Positions 24,100-31,288 of a stretch of 41,065 nt of DNA are shown piece by piece. Both the position numbers and the translations under genes were made by a program. This DNA comes from Candidatus Omnitrophota bacterium (GTDB lineage: Bacteria; Omnitrophota; Gorgyraeia; 2-01-FULL-45-10; JAHFGN01), in contig JAHFGN010000006.1 in NCBI GenBank assembly GCA_023247415.1, positions 1 to 41,065 of the forward strand, written 5' to 3'. How positions within the stretch are numbered: position 1 is the first letter of the stretch; every line of letters starts with the position of its first letter. A model generated the notes under the pieces. That model saw nothing but the letters and a program-made list of their open reading frames with translations. It was not told the origin of the DNA and made no database searches.

Positions 24100-24136
24100 T
24101 GTAAACTATTTTACCACATCCAGTTTACAATTACAA
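24099..24136 (-). promoter_or_regulatory. BirA operator overlapping the bioB promoter and start codon
   Basis: TTGTAAAC (24130-24123) and GTTTACAA (24106-24099) are a perfect inverted repeat separated by 16 bp, which is the known BirA (biotin protein ligase/repressor) box. The promoter boxes TTGTAA (24136-24131) and TAAAAT (24113-24108) are 17 bp apart and are straddled by the operator. Binding of biotinoyl-AMP-loaded BirA should block the whole bio operon. birA itself is not in the window. Confidence 0.9.
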
Positions 24137-24142
24137 ACAAAA

Positions 24143-24163
24143 TGGGGACAGGCTACTTTTTCA
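24143..24163. repeat. Solitary GGGGACA-type REP half
   Basis: The segment begins ATGGGGACAGG and leads into CTACTTTTTCA. It carries the same GGGGACA core as other elements here, but no matching second arm is seen. It lies between bioB and the 3' end of the MFS gene and overlaps its stop codon. Confidence 0.45.
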
Positions 24164-25312
24164 CTTAGGAAATAAAAGAAGGAGAAGCAGGCAGGATATT
24201 ATGGCTGTGATTGCGCCATATAAGAATGTTGCGGGGGCGCCGAAATTAGTCCAAAGCAACCCAGCGATGAGGCTGGCGAAGAACGACAAGAATCCGGTTA
24301 TTGAATGGAATACGCCGAGAGCAGTCCCTCTCCTATCCTGTTCGACCATGTCAGATACGAAGGCCTTGTTGACGCCGTCTGTCATGGCCATGTAGAAACC
24401 GTATATGAGGAATAGGCCCCATATAGCAGATGTAGTCCTGGCGATTCCAAAACCGAAGTATACGAAGGCGAATATGAGATAGCCTATTATCAAGATCCTT
24501 TTTCGGGTAAGCCTGTCTGAGAGGACGCCTGCGGGCAGTGAAAATAGCGAGTAGGATATATTATAGGTAACATAAGCGAGAATAACAGAGATTGTCGTAA
24601 AACCCAGACCCTTTGCCCTCAATATGAGAAAGGCGTCGCTGGAATTCCCTATCGCGAATACGCTTGATATGAGGAGGAATTTTTTGAACTCCGGGCTGAA
24701 TTGCGCGAGATTGAATTTCAACGGCCCATCTGTAATCGGCCTAAAAAACGGCTCGCGCCTTAAGAATATGAATATTATCGCGACCGCGATGGCGCCGGGT
24801 ATGAAGGCCAGCATGAACACGGGTCTGAAATTCCCGTCGAATACCTTTATCAATAGTATCGCAAGGAGCGGCCCAATCACAGCGCCGGCTGTATCCATGG
24901 CGCGGTGAAAGCCGAATGCCGCGCCTCTAGCGCCTTCGTCGGTAGAATCGGCGATCAGGGCATCGCGGGCCGAAACACGGACCCCTTTTCCGAAGCGGTC
25001 TATGAAACGCGCGACGAGGACGACCGGCCATGTGCAGGCCAGGGCAAGGAGCGGCTTCGATATGGCCGCCAGCGAATAGCCGGCGGCAATAAAAGGTATC
25101 CTCTTTTTGATCTTATCCGAGAACCAGCCGGAGAAAGCCTTCAGGACGCTGGCAGTAGATTCCGCTATCCCCTCAATCAGGCCGACTACAGATATCGGCG
25201 CGCCGAGGATAGATATCAGGAATATCGGGATTATCGGATAGAGCATCTCGCTCGCGATGTCGGTGAAGAGGCTTACGAAACCAAGCACTACAACATTGCG
25301 ATTTAACTTCAC
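24161..25312 (-). CDS. Major facilitator superfamily transporter
   Basis: A 383-aa protein with about twelve transmembrane helices. The cytoplasmic loop motif RFIDRFGKGVRVSARDALIADST (written here as RFIDRFGKGVRVSARDAL then IADST) is typical of a subfamily of MFS exporters of unknown substrate, and GWFSDKIKKR is the conserved loop 2-3 motif. The start is GTG with AAGG nearby; the stop overlaps a REP half-element. The gene stands alone between two operons, and proximity to bio genes does not by itself imply biotin transport. Confidence 0.88.
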   Translation of the reverse strand: MKLNRNVVVLGFVSLFTDIASEMLYPIIPIFLISILGAPISVVGLIEGIAESTASVLKAFSGWFSDKIKKRIPFIAAGYSLAAISKPLLALACTWPVVLVARFIDRFGKGVRVSARDALIADSTDEGARGAAFGFHRAMDTAGAVIGPLLAILLIKVFDGNFRPVFMLAFIPGAIAVAIIFIFLRREPFFRPITDGPLKFNLAQFSPEFKKFLLISSVFAIGNSSDAFLILRAKGLGFTTISVILAYVTYNISYSLFSLPAGVLSDRLTRKRILIIGYLIFAFVYFGFGIARTTSAIWGLFLIYGFYMAMTDGVNKAFVSDMVEQDRRGTALGVFHSITGFLSFFASLIAGLLWTNFGAPATFLYGAITAIISCLLLLLLFPK

Positions 25313-25324
25313 AGGCCTTGCTCC

Positions 25325-25346
25325 CCCCTCACCCTACCCTCTCCCC
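25325..25346. repeat. Pyrimidine-rich CCCTCACCCTA/CCCTCTCCCC motif
   Basis: The plus strand reads CCCCTCACCCTACCCTCTCC here. This resembles a short repeat scattered in many bacterial genomes. It lies in the 5' leader of the MFS gene, where its complement is G-rich and could act as a crude ribosome-binding region. The assignment is tentative. Confidence 0.35.
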
Positions 25347-25351
25347 AAATT

Positions 25352-25513
25352 AAAAAGGGGACGTCCCACTCCAAGGCACCCTGCAGCACAAAATTCATTA
25401 AAATTTCCTTAATATTTTTTGGTGATTTTTATGCTATTTTTTGGTAAAAAAGTGCCTAAAATTTTTGAATTTTTTGTGCTGCAGGGTGTCAACTTGTGGG
25501 ACGTCCCCTTTTT
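25352..25513. mobile_element. REPIN/MITE-like element (copy 2)
   Basis: Perfect 18-bp outer arms (25352-25369 and 25496-25513, AAAAAGGGGACGTCCCAC and complement) and inner arms around CACCCTGCAGCACAAAA (25377-25393) and TTTTGTGCTGCAGGGTG make a 162-bp near-palindrome with an A/T-rich centre. It has the same architecture and clearly similar sequence to copy 1 near 9391-9550. It encodes no protein of its own but supplies the C-terminus and stop codon of the CorC-like gene. No flanking duplication is seen. Confidence 0.88.
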
Positions 25514-26496
25514 GCATCGTATTCGTCAGAGATCTCGCCGACGATCTCTTCGAGGACATCTTCCAGCGTCACTATCCCCTCTATTTTTCCGTGCACGTCT
25601 TGGACAATCGCCATGTGGGCCTTTCCCAGTTGAAACTCCTTTAAGAGATCAACCACCTTCTTCGAACCGGGAATAAGGGCGGGGCAATATATCATGTCCT
25701 GCAGGATTATAAGCTCCTTATGCTCCCAGAAATTCAAAAGATCCTTGACGTTCACAATGCCTATTATATTGTCAGGGTTGTCTCTGTATACGGGAAGCCT
25801 CGAGTAGCCGGATTCGAGGACCACCCTCATTATATCCTCATATCCGGAATTGACATTGAGCGCCGTAATCGCCGCCTTCGGCGTCATCACATCCTTCACA
25901 AGCGTCGAGCTGAAATCAAATACCTTTGACAGCATCTTGACCTTGTCTTTCCCTATCGCGCCTTCTTCCTCGCCTATCTTTATGATGGCGCGGATCTCCT
26001 CCTCTGTCACAAGCGACGGCTTGGCGGCAGTCCCCGCGCCCAAGAGCCATGTGATAAAATTTATAACCCGGGACAGCACATTTACGACGGGCGATAATAA
26101 GCGGATCAAAAATTCCGTCGGCCCGGCGAGGGCGAACGATATCTTTTCCGAACGCCGCGCCGCGATCGTCTTGGCGGCCACCTCCGACACTATGATGGCG
26201 ACGGTCGCGATGAGGGTGGCGAACAGGACGCCCCGCTTCTCATCGCCGAATATATTTATCATTATGGCTGTTGTCAGGGACGCTATGAGGACATCCACGA
26301 TATTGTTCGCGACGAGTATGGTGCCGAAGAACCTCTCGGGCGTCTCCAATATCTTCAATATGAGCTTGGCGGTCTTCGAGCCGGAAGCGGCCAGGCGGCG
26401 CAATTTGACCCGGCCCACCGCGGTGATAGATGTCTCCGACGCCGCGGTAAGGATCGCGAACAGGAATAGTATCAGGATAAACAGGAATTCTGCCAT
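25489..26496 (-). CDS. CNNM/CorC-like transporter with DUF21 and CBS domains, C-terminally short
   Basis: A 335-aa membrane protein. The DUF21 (CNNM) transmembrane domain spans about 1-165 (ILTAASETSITAVGRVKLRRL), followed by a CBS pair at about 195-320 (VMTPKAAITALN, LPVYRDNPDNIIGIVNVKDL, GKIEGIVTLEDVLEEIVGEI). Many relatives continue with an 80-residue CorC_HlyC domain after the DEYD motif. Here the protein stops 9 residues later in AKRGRPTS, encoded by the inserted element. Relatives are linked to Mg2+/Co2+ or Na+ handling. It starts 12 nt after the permease gene, with no clear Shine-Dalgarno. Confidence 0.87.
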   Translation of the reverse strand: MAEFLFILILFLFAILTAASETSITAVGRVKLRRLAASGSKTAKLILKILETPERFFGTILVANNIVDVLIASLTTAIMINIFGDEKRGVLFATLIATVAIIVSEVAAKTIAARRSEKISFALAGPTEFLIRLLSPVVNVLSRVINFITWLLGAGTAAKPSLVTEEEIRAIIKIGEEEGAIGKDKVKMLSKVFDFSSTLVKDVMTPKAAITALNVNSGYEDIMRVVLESGYSRLPVYRDNPDNIIGIVNVKDLLNFWEHKELIILQDMIYCPALIPGSKKVVDLLKEFQLGKAHMAIVQDVHGKIEGIVTLEDVLEEIVGEISDEYDAKRGRPTS

Positions 26497-26508
26497 TGTA
26501 TATTGAGA

Positions 26509-27891
26509 CTAATGATAGATTGGCGAGATTAAAAGCACAACCCAGACAATAACTGTCGTGAGAATCCCGACCGCGAGGCCGACCCAGAACCATCGGAAGA
26601 AGGTCATCCTGATGTTCTTCTCTTTCTCCAGGATGCCTAAAGCGACGATATTGGCGGTGGAGCCCACAAGCGTGATATTCCCTCCGAGGCACCCGCCAAA
26701 CAGAAGCGCCCACCATAGAGGCTGGACACTGGAACCCAAGCCTTTAAAACTTTGCACCACGGGAATGAGGGCGGCGACCAGGACCACGTTATCCAGGATG
26801 CTGGAGCCTATAGTCGAAATCCATAATATAAGCCCTGTCAATATATTGACATTGCTGCCCGTAAGGCCTATTAATCTTTTAGCCAGGACATCTGTCGCGC
26901 CGGTGTATTTCAGCGTCCCGGCCTGGGCGAACAGAAGCATGAAGAAGAGCAGTGTCCACCATTCGACATCTTTCTCGATGTATTCGCGCGCCTTCTGCCA
27001 CTTCCATATCATCACGCACCCGCTTGAGAGAAGCGGCATGGTGAGCAGTATGGTATTCGGCTCCAGTTTCCATAAAAGTTCAAGCCGATGATGAAGTGAA
27101 ATAAAAAATAGCGTCGCCCCGAAGATGGCCAGCCCTATCTTCAATTCTTTCCCGGGAGGGACGGAAATCAGTTTTATCAGTATCTCGTTCGCGCCCATCT
27201 CTTTTATGCGCTCATCCATCTGTCTGATGGATTTCCGGAACCACACCACCAATAAGAATACGGCCGAGCCCAGGCATATCATGGCTATCGGGAACGCCTT
27301 CATCAAAAAGTCTTCAAATGTCAGCCCCGCCTTTGAGGCGATCAATATGCCTATAGGATTTCCCAACAGGGTAGCGGCGCTGCCGATGTTTGTGGTCAGC
27401 ACCGCTATGATGAGGTATGGCACGGGGTCCACCTCAAAATAGTCGCATATCTCGAATACAGCGGCCACGATAAATATGATGGATACCACCTCGGACGTCA
27501 TTGCCGAAAGCAAGGCCGACGCCCCGGATATGATAATGACAAATTTAACGCCGGACATCTTCCTGACCCGCAGTATCAGCTGAACCATCCAGGCGAAAAA
27601 ACCGGTCTCTTTAAGCAATCCCACAAGGACCATCATGCCCACAAGGAACAGGATTACTTCCAGCGACGCGAATTTTATCACATTCTCCAGATCTATCGTG
27701 CGGGTTATTAAAAGCAGGGATGTGCCTAGAAAGGCGAAGCTCAGGCGGAAGTCCCAGAAGAAGAGGGTGCCTAATATGGACGCTGAGAATATGGCAATCG
27801 CTATGGCCTGGTGCCGGTCTAAGCCCGCCTTCATGCTCGCCAGGGCCAACCCTAAAGAGATGCCTACAAGAAATATGAATTTCTTAACCAT
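26509..27891 (-). CDS. ArsB/NhaD/SLC13-type ion or anion permease
   Basis: A 460-aa permease of the ion-transporter superfamily with about 11-12 helices. The two inverted-repeat hallmark loops are TTNIGSAATLLGNPIGILIA (first half) and GGCLGGNITLVGSTANIVALG-like (second half, GGNITLVGSTANIVA). The family includes arsenite, Na+/H+ and dicarboxylate carriers; substrate is not determinable. A TTG start at 27897 is possible, but the ATG at 27891 fits better. It overlaps the CBS gene by 8 nt, so regulation by that CBS protein is plausible. Confidence 0.87.
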   Translation of the reverse strand: MVKKFIFLVGISLGLALASMKAGLDRHQAIAIAIFSASILGTLFFWDFRLSFAFLGTSLLLITRTIDLENVIKFASLEVILFLVGMMVLVGLLKETGFFAWMVQLILRVRKMSGVKFVIIISGASALLSAMTSEVVSIIFIVAAVFEICDYFEVDPVPYLIIAVLTTNIGSAATLLGNPIGILIASKAGLTFEDFLMKAFPIAMICLGSAVFLLVVWFRKSIRQMDERIKEMGANEILIKLISVPPGKELKIGLAIFGATLFFISLHHRLELLWKLEPNTILLTMPLLSSGCVMIWKWQKAREYIEKDVEWWTLLFFMLLFAQAGTLKYTGATDVLAKRLIGLTGSNVNILTGLILWISTIGSSILDNVVLVAALIPVVQSFKGLGSSVQPLWWALLFGGCLGGNITLVGSTANIVALGILEKEKNIRMTFFRWFWVGLAVGILTTVIVWVVLLISPIYH

Positions 27892-28324
27892 TGGCAAGCG
27901 CTCTTAGGATATCGCACCTGGCGACGATGCCGATCACCCTGCCGGTATTATCTACAACCGGAAGACGCCTCGCGCGCTGGGTCAGCATGATCCTCGCGGC
28001 TTCGGACAGGGCGGCATCCTCTTTTATAGTGACTACCTCCCTCCGCATCAGCCCGGCGACTTTGATATTGGCCAGTTCTCGGAATTTCTTCTTCGTGGTC
28101 TTTGGATCCTCCTCATACACGAACCTGCCCACCTGTTCGAGATAACTCGGCAGGACATGCGCAAGGATATTCTTCTCTGTGAACATTCCCATAAGCCTGC
28201 CGTCTGAGTCTATGACAGGCAGGCCGCTGATCTCGTCCCTGACCAATATATCCATCGCCTCTTTCGCGGAAGATTCAGGCAGGACGCTCTTCACCTTCGT
28301 AATCATTACGTCTCTTACTTTCAT
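27884..28324 (-). CDS. Stand-alone CBS-pair protein
   Basis: A 146-aa soluble protein made of two CBS motifs. The first is VRDVMITKVKSVLPESSAKE with GLPVIDSDGRLMGMFTEKNI; the second is VAGLMRREVVTIKEDAALSE with RRLPVVDNTGRVIGIVARCD. CBS pairs bind adenosine nucleotides and gate partner proteins. A GAGGTG Shine-Dalgarno precedes the ATG at 28324; a GTG 6 nt earlier is less likely. It is translationally coupled to the permease downstream. Confidence 0.92.
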   Translation of the reverse strand: MKVRDVMITKVKSVLPESSAKEAMDILVRDEISGLPVIDSDGRLMGMFTEKNILAHVLPSYLEQVGRFVYEEDPKTTKKKFRELANIKVAGLMRREVVTIKEDAALSEAARIMLTQRARRLPVVDNTGRVIGIVARCDILRALANG

Positions 28325-28350
28325 TGTCACCTCTTTTTAGAATTTCAATA

Positions 28351-28905
28351 CTAAGGACAGTCTGAGGGGGCGGGCTCAGAGACCCGTTTCCTATATCTTA
28401 TTATGATGAACGCGGTCAGGAGGAAGAGCGCTGTGGCGAGATAGGACCTATCCTTATCCAGCCTCTCGCTGACTTGAGAACCTCGCTTTATTATATCGAC
28501 CCTGGAGGCGTGAATATCCAGTTCCCCGTTATGCTGGGCGCAGGCCCTGTTGAAGATACCCTCTGCCTCTATTACATCCCCCCTGTGTTTATAATCGCCT
28601 GTGAATTTTATTTTCTTGCCTAACGCGGCATCGCACCAGATGCCTATGGCATTACCGCCATCGTTGGCATTGAGCCATGCATGAGCGCCCCGCTCCAATA
28701 TGTCTGTCACGACCTCGCCTCTATATACGACGGCCTTGCCGTCTAATTCTTTTGCTTTTTCGATCAGCTCCTCGCTGGATACGGCGTAGGCGTAACACTG
28801 CGCGCAAAGCACAAGAGTAACCAGAAACCAGAAACCAGAAACCAGAAGGAGATGAGATACCTTTCTGGTTTCTGTACTCTGGTTTCTGGTTTCTATTATT
28901 ATCAT
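28351..28905 (-). CDS. Secreted, membrane-anchored OB-fold-like protein with a repeat-encoded signal peptide
   Basis: A 184-aa protein: signal peptide (about 1-40, ending CAQCYAYA), a small beta-barrel of OB-fold character (KAVVYRGEVVTDILERGAHA, then KIKFTGDYKHRGDVIEAEG, then FNRACAQHNGELDIHASRVDI) and a C-terminal transmembrane helix (YLATALFLLTAFIIIRY). The ATG at 28905 overlaps the trkH stop as ATGA; the longer open frame is a trkH shadow. Both the n-region (ETRNQSTETRK) and the hydrophobic core (LLLVSGFWFLVTLVL) come from the heptamer array at 28818-28895. The function is unknown. Confidence 0.78.
   Translation of the reverse strand: MIIIETRNQSTETRKVSHLLLVSGFWFLVTLVLCAQCYAYAVSSEELIEKAKELDGKAVVYRGEVVTDILERGAHAWLNANDGGNAIGIWCDAALGKKIKFTGDYKHRGDVIEAEGIFNRACAQHNGELDIHASRVDIIKRGSQVSERLDKDRSYLATALFLLTAFIIIRYRKRVSEPAPSDCP
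28818..28895. repeat. Inverted heptanucleotide array encoding a second signal peptide
   Basis: TAACCAG and three AAACCAG units occupy 28818-28845. After a 15-nt gap, 28861-28895 carry the complementary units CTTTCTG, GTTTCTG, TACTCTG, GTTTCTG and GTTTCTA. The arms can pair. The design matches the array at 16583-16675 although the genes are unrelated. Confidence 0.93.
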
Positions 28906-30407
28906 CTTCTTCCCTTTATCGCGGCTATGACTACCCCGCCCAGAACGAATATCGATATGAATTCCAGGCGGCCGGCCCACATCTGAAAGATGTAGACAAG
29001 CTTCAACATAGACGGCATCGACGGCGTCGTTATGCCGCAGCTTAAGCCCACATTTGCCGCCGCGGAAACAGACTCGAAGAGCGCCTCGGACAAAGGATAC
29101 CCATACAGCATGGCGGCGACAGCGCCGAAGAGATACAGGTTTATGTAGGATAAAAATATGATGCTCGCGGCCCTTACGTGTTTATCTTCCAGGATCAGGT
29201 CCTTGATATGATGCATCTTTTGTATCGTAACGGCGGATTCCGGCAGGACCAGGCGTTTTATGTCCTGGCGCAGGGCCTTATATATTATCCCTATGCGCAG
29301 CGCCTTTATGGCGCCCGTGGTGGAGCATACACTGCCGCCTATGCCCATCGCTATGGTTATGCCAAGCATCGCCAATGCCCCCCATTCATTGACAAACTGC
29401 GCCGGGTATATTGTGGAGTAGCCTGTTCCGGTGTGGCCGGATATAAGCTGGTAGAAGGTCTTTTTTATGAAAGACGCCGGCGTCGGATAGGTATTGGCCC
29501 AGATGACTCCCCACGCCGTGACGGACATCGTAAAGACGATCGTGAGAAAGATGGTCCTCATCTCTATGTTCCTGAAGAGCTCGCGTCTATTTCCTGTCCA
29601 TACCGCGTAGTGGAGGGCGAAGTTTATTGATCCGAGAATCATTATAGCGGCCGTTATAAGCTCGAAGGGCCAGCTGTGATAGAATAGGATGTTCTGCGAT
29701 TGGGGCGTAAAACCGCCTGTGTCCCATGCCGCCATGAAGATGCATACGCTGTCGAATACGGCCTTTATGGGCGCGAGGCCGTCTTTTATTGCCGTGATGG
29801 ATAATGCCGCGCTTCCGAGGACCAGATATACTACGCTGACAAACCATATGAATCTCGCCGTCTCTATTATGTTCGGCAGTATCTTCTCGTCCCTCGCCTC
29901 TCCCACATACATGCTGAAGGCGCCGGCTGAGCCCTTGAAGAGGAATGTGAGCGCGATGACCACTATACCCTGCCCGCCGATATACATCATCTCATGCCGC
30001 CAGAAGTTATAGGCGTACGCCATATGGTCGAGGTTATTCGCAAGCGTAAGGCCTGTTGTGGCGTAGGCGCTCATCGTCTCAAACGAGGCATCGAGGAATG
30101 ACTTGTAATGTCCGCTTAAGACCAGCGGTATGGCGGAGACTATGGCCGCCGCGACCCAGGATAACGAGGCGACAACCATCGCGTGCACTGTCGCCAATTC
30201 CCTCTTCGTATAACATATGACGGCCAGGGAGTAGCCGATGAGCAAGGTGGTTGATATTCCTACGAGGAAGTCAACAGCGGGTTTTGCTTCTTTGAATATG
30301 ACTGCGATGGCAAGAGGAACCAGTTCACAGAGGCCCAGGCCTATGATTATCTTTCCGAGATAGTATCCAATGGTCTTGAAATCATCTCTATCTGGCCTTA
30401 AGATCAT
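28902..30407 (-). CDS. trkH: TrkH/KtrB-family potassium transporter membrane subunit
   Basis: A 501-aa channel-like K+ transporter. The four selectivity-filter loops are visible as SAYATTGLT, AAWDTGGFTP, SGHTGTGYST and SAAANVGLS; the key glycine of each is present. About ten membrane helices are predicted by eye. It works with cytoplasmic TrkA/KtrA nucleotide-binding rings, two of which are encoded just upstream. Its ATG overlaps the stop of a 49-aa membrane protein as ATGA. Confidence 0.93.
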   Translation of the reverse strand: MILRPDRDDFKTIGYYLGKIIIGLGLCELVPLAIAVIFKEAKPAVDFLVGISTTLLIGYSLAVICYTKRELATVHAMVVASLSWVAAAIVSAIPLVLSGHYKSFLDASFETMSAYATTGLTLANNLDHMAYAYNFWRHEMMYIGGQGIVVIALTFLFKGSAGAFSMYVGEARDEKILPNIIETARFIWFVSVVYLVLGSAALSITAIKDGLAPIKAVFDSVCIFMAAWDTGGFTPQSQNILFYHSWPFELITAAIMILGSINFALHYAVWTGNRRELFRNIEMRTIFLTIVFTMSVTAWGVIWANTYPTPASFIKKTFYQLISGHTGTGYSTIYPAQFVNEWGALAMLGITIAMGIGGSVCSTTGAIKALRIGIIYKALRQDIKRLVLPESAVTIQKMHHIKDLILEDKHVRAASIIFLSYINLYLFGAVAAMLYGYPLSEALFESVSAAANVGLSCGITTPSMPSMLKLVYIFQMWAGRLEFISIFVLGGVVIAAIKGRR

Positions 30408-30553
30408 TTAAACGCGCCCCACCAGATGAGGCCCACTAATAGGCCGGCGGATATTATGCAGGAGATAAGGACTATCTCTGAGAGAATGCCCAGCATCCCT
30501 TTATATACTATGTTCGCGAAGATCTCTATCTTAACCCTTGGTCCCGGGCTCAT
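30404..30553 (-). CDS. 49-aa single-helix membrane protein in the K+ uptake operon
   Basis: An ORF of 50 codons starts MSPGPRVKIEIFANIVYKGM and contains one long hydrophobic segment, ILSEIVLISCIISAGLLVGL, ending IWWGAFK. It starts 1 nt after the trkA stop and ends in an ATGA overlap with trkH, so it fills the gap exactly. That strongly suggests a real, co-translated gene. I recognise no family. A small accessory subunit of the TrkH transporter is the natural hypothesis, by analogy with small peptides such as KdpF; this is inference. Confidence 0.75.
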   Translation of the reverse strand: MSPGPRVKIEIFANIVYKGMLGILSEIVLISCIISAGLLVGLIWWGAFK

Positions 30554-30554
30554 C

Positions 30555-31223
30555 TTATTCTTCTATCTTTCCGATCAGGGCGGTAAGGAGCGTCTTCTCA
30601 TTCTCTATGGTTGTCAGGGCTATTATGTCGTCGCCTTTCTTCAGGACCGTATCGCCTTTCGGCACCACTATATTCTCCCCCCTCACTACAGATACCAGCA
30701 CTGAATTTTCCGGTAGCGTCACATCCTTCACCTGTCTTCCTACTATGGGGGAGTCCTCCGGAAGGTCAACGCGCACCAGGGCCAGTTTTCCTCTTTTGAA
30801 TGTCATGAGGGTTATAAAATCTTCGAATGACGCTTCTTCCTCTATGATCTTCGCTATTATCGTGGTGGAGTTTATCGGCACGTCCACGCCGAGTTCCGTG
30901 AAGATATGCTCATTTTTTGGGTTGTTTACCCTCGCGACTGTGCGGCGGACGCCGAATACCTCTTTGGCCAGCTGGCATATTATGAGGTTGTCCTCGTCGT
31001 CAGCCGTTACCGCGGCTATGACGTCCGCCCTCGCGACCTCCGCGTCCTCCAATGACTTCGGGTCGCACCCATCGCCGTTTATGACCATCGCATTCAGATT
31101 CTGAGATACCGCCTCGCTCTGCGACTTGTCTTTTTCTATTACTGTGACAGTATGCTTATCGGCGATGAGCTTTTGGGCCAGGTTAAAACCTACCTTTCCG
31201 GCGCCAACTATGACGATATACAT
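30555..31223 (-). CDS. trkA: TrkA/KtrA potassium-uptake regulatory protein (second copy)
   Basis: A 222-aa cytoplasmic RCK protein: a Rossmann TrkA_N domain (VIVGAGKVGFNLAQKL, then DKHTVTVIEKDK) and a TrkA_C domain from about 140 (RGKLALVRVDLPEDSPIVG ... VPKGDTVLKKGDDIIAL). It binds NAD(H) or ATP and gates TrkH. GGAG lies 7 nt before the ATG. It differs considerably from the neighbouring trkA copy. Confidence 0.93.
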   Translation of the reverse strand: MYIVIVGAGKVGFNLAQKLIADKHTVTVIEKDKSQSEAVSQNLNAMVINGDGCDPKSLEDAEVARADVIAAVTADDEDNLIICQLAKEVFGVRRTVARVNNPKNEHIFTELGVDVPINSTTIIAKIIEEEASFEDFITLMTFKRGKLALVRVDLPEDSPIVGRQVKDVTLPENSVLVSVVRGENIVVPKGDTVLKKGDDIIALTTIENEKTLLTALIGKIEE

Positions 31224-31248
31224 CTTATAGCTCCATTAATAGCCTAAG

Positions 31249-31283
31249 TAACCAGTAACCAGTAACCAGTAACCAGTAACCAG
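31249..31283. repeat. Five perfect TAACCAG heptamers between the two trkA genes
   Basis: Five identical copies of TAACCAG run from 31249 to 31283, followed by TAA. They lie in the 65-bp gap between the stop of one trkA and the Shine-Dalgarno of the next. Perfect identity suggests recent expansion. It is the same repeat class as in the three coding arrays. Confidence 0.95.
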
Positions 31284-31288
31284 TAATT

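Noticed and set aside
24099-24160. Riboswitch upstream of the biotin operon
   Set aside because: The space is too short and holds a clear BirA protein operator; no biotin riboswitch is known in this position.
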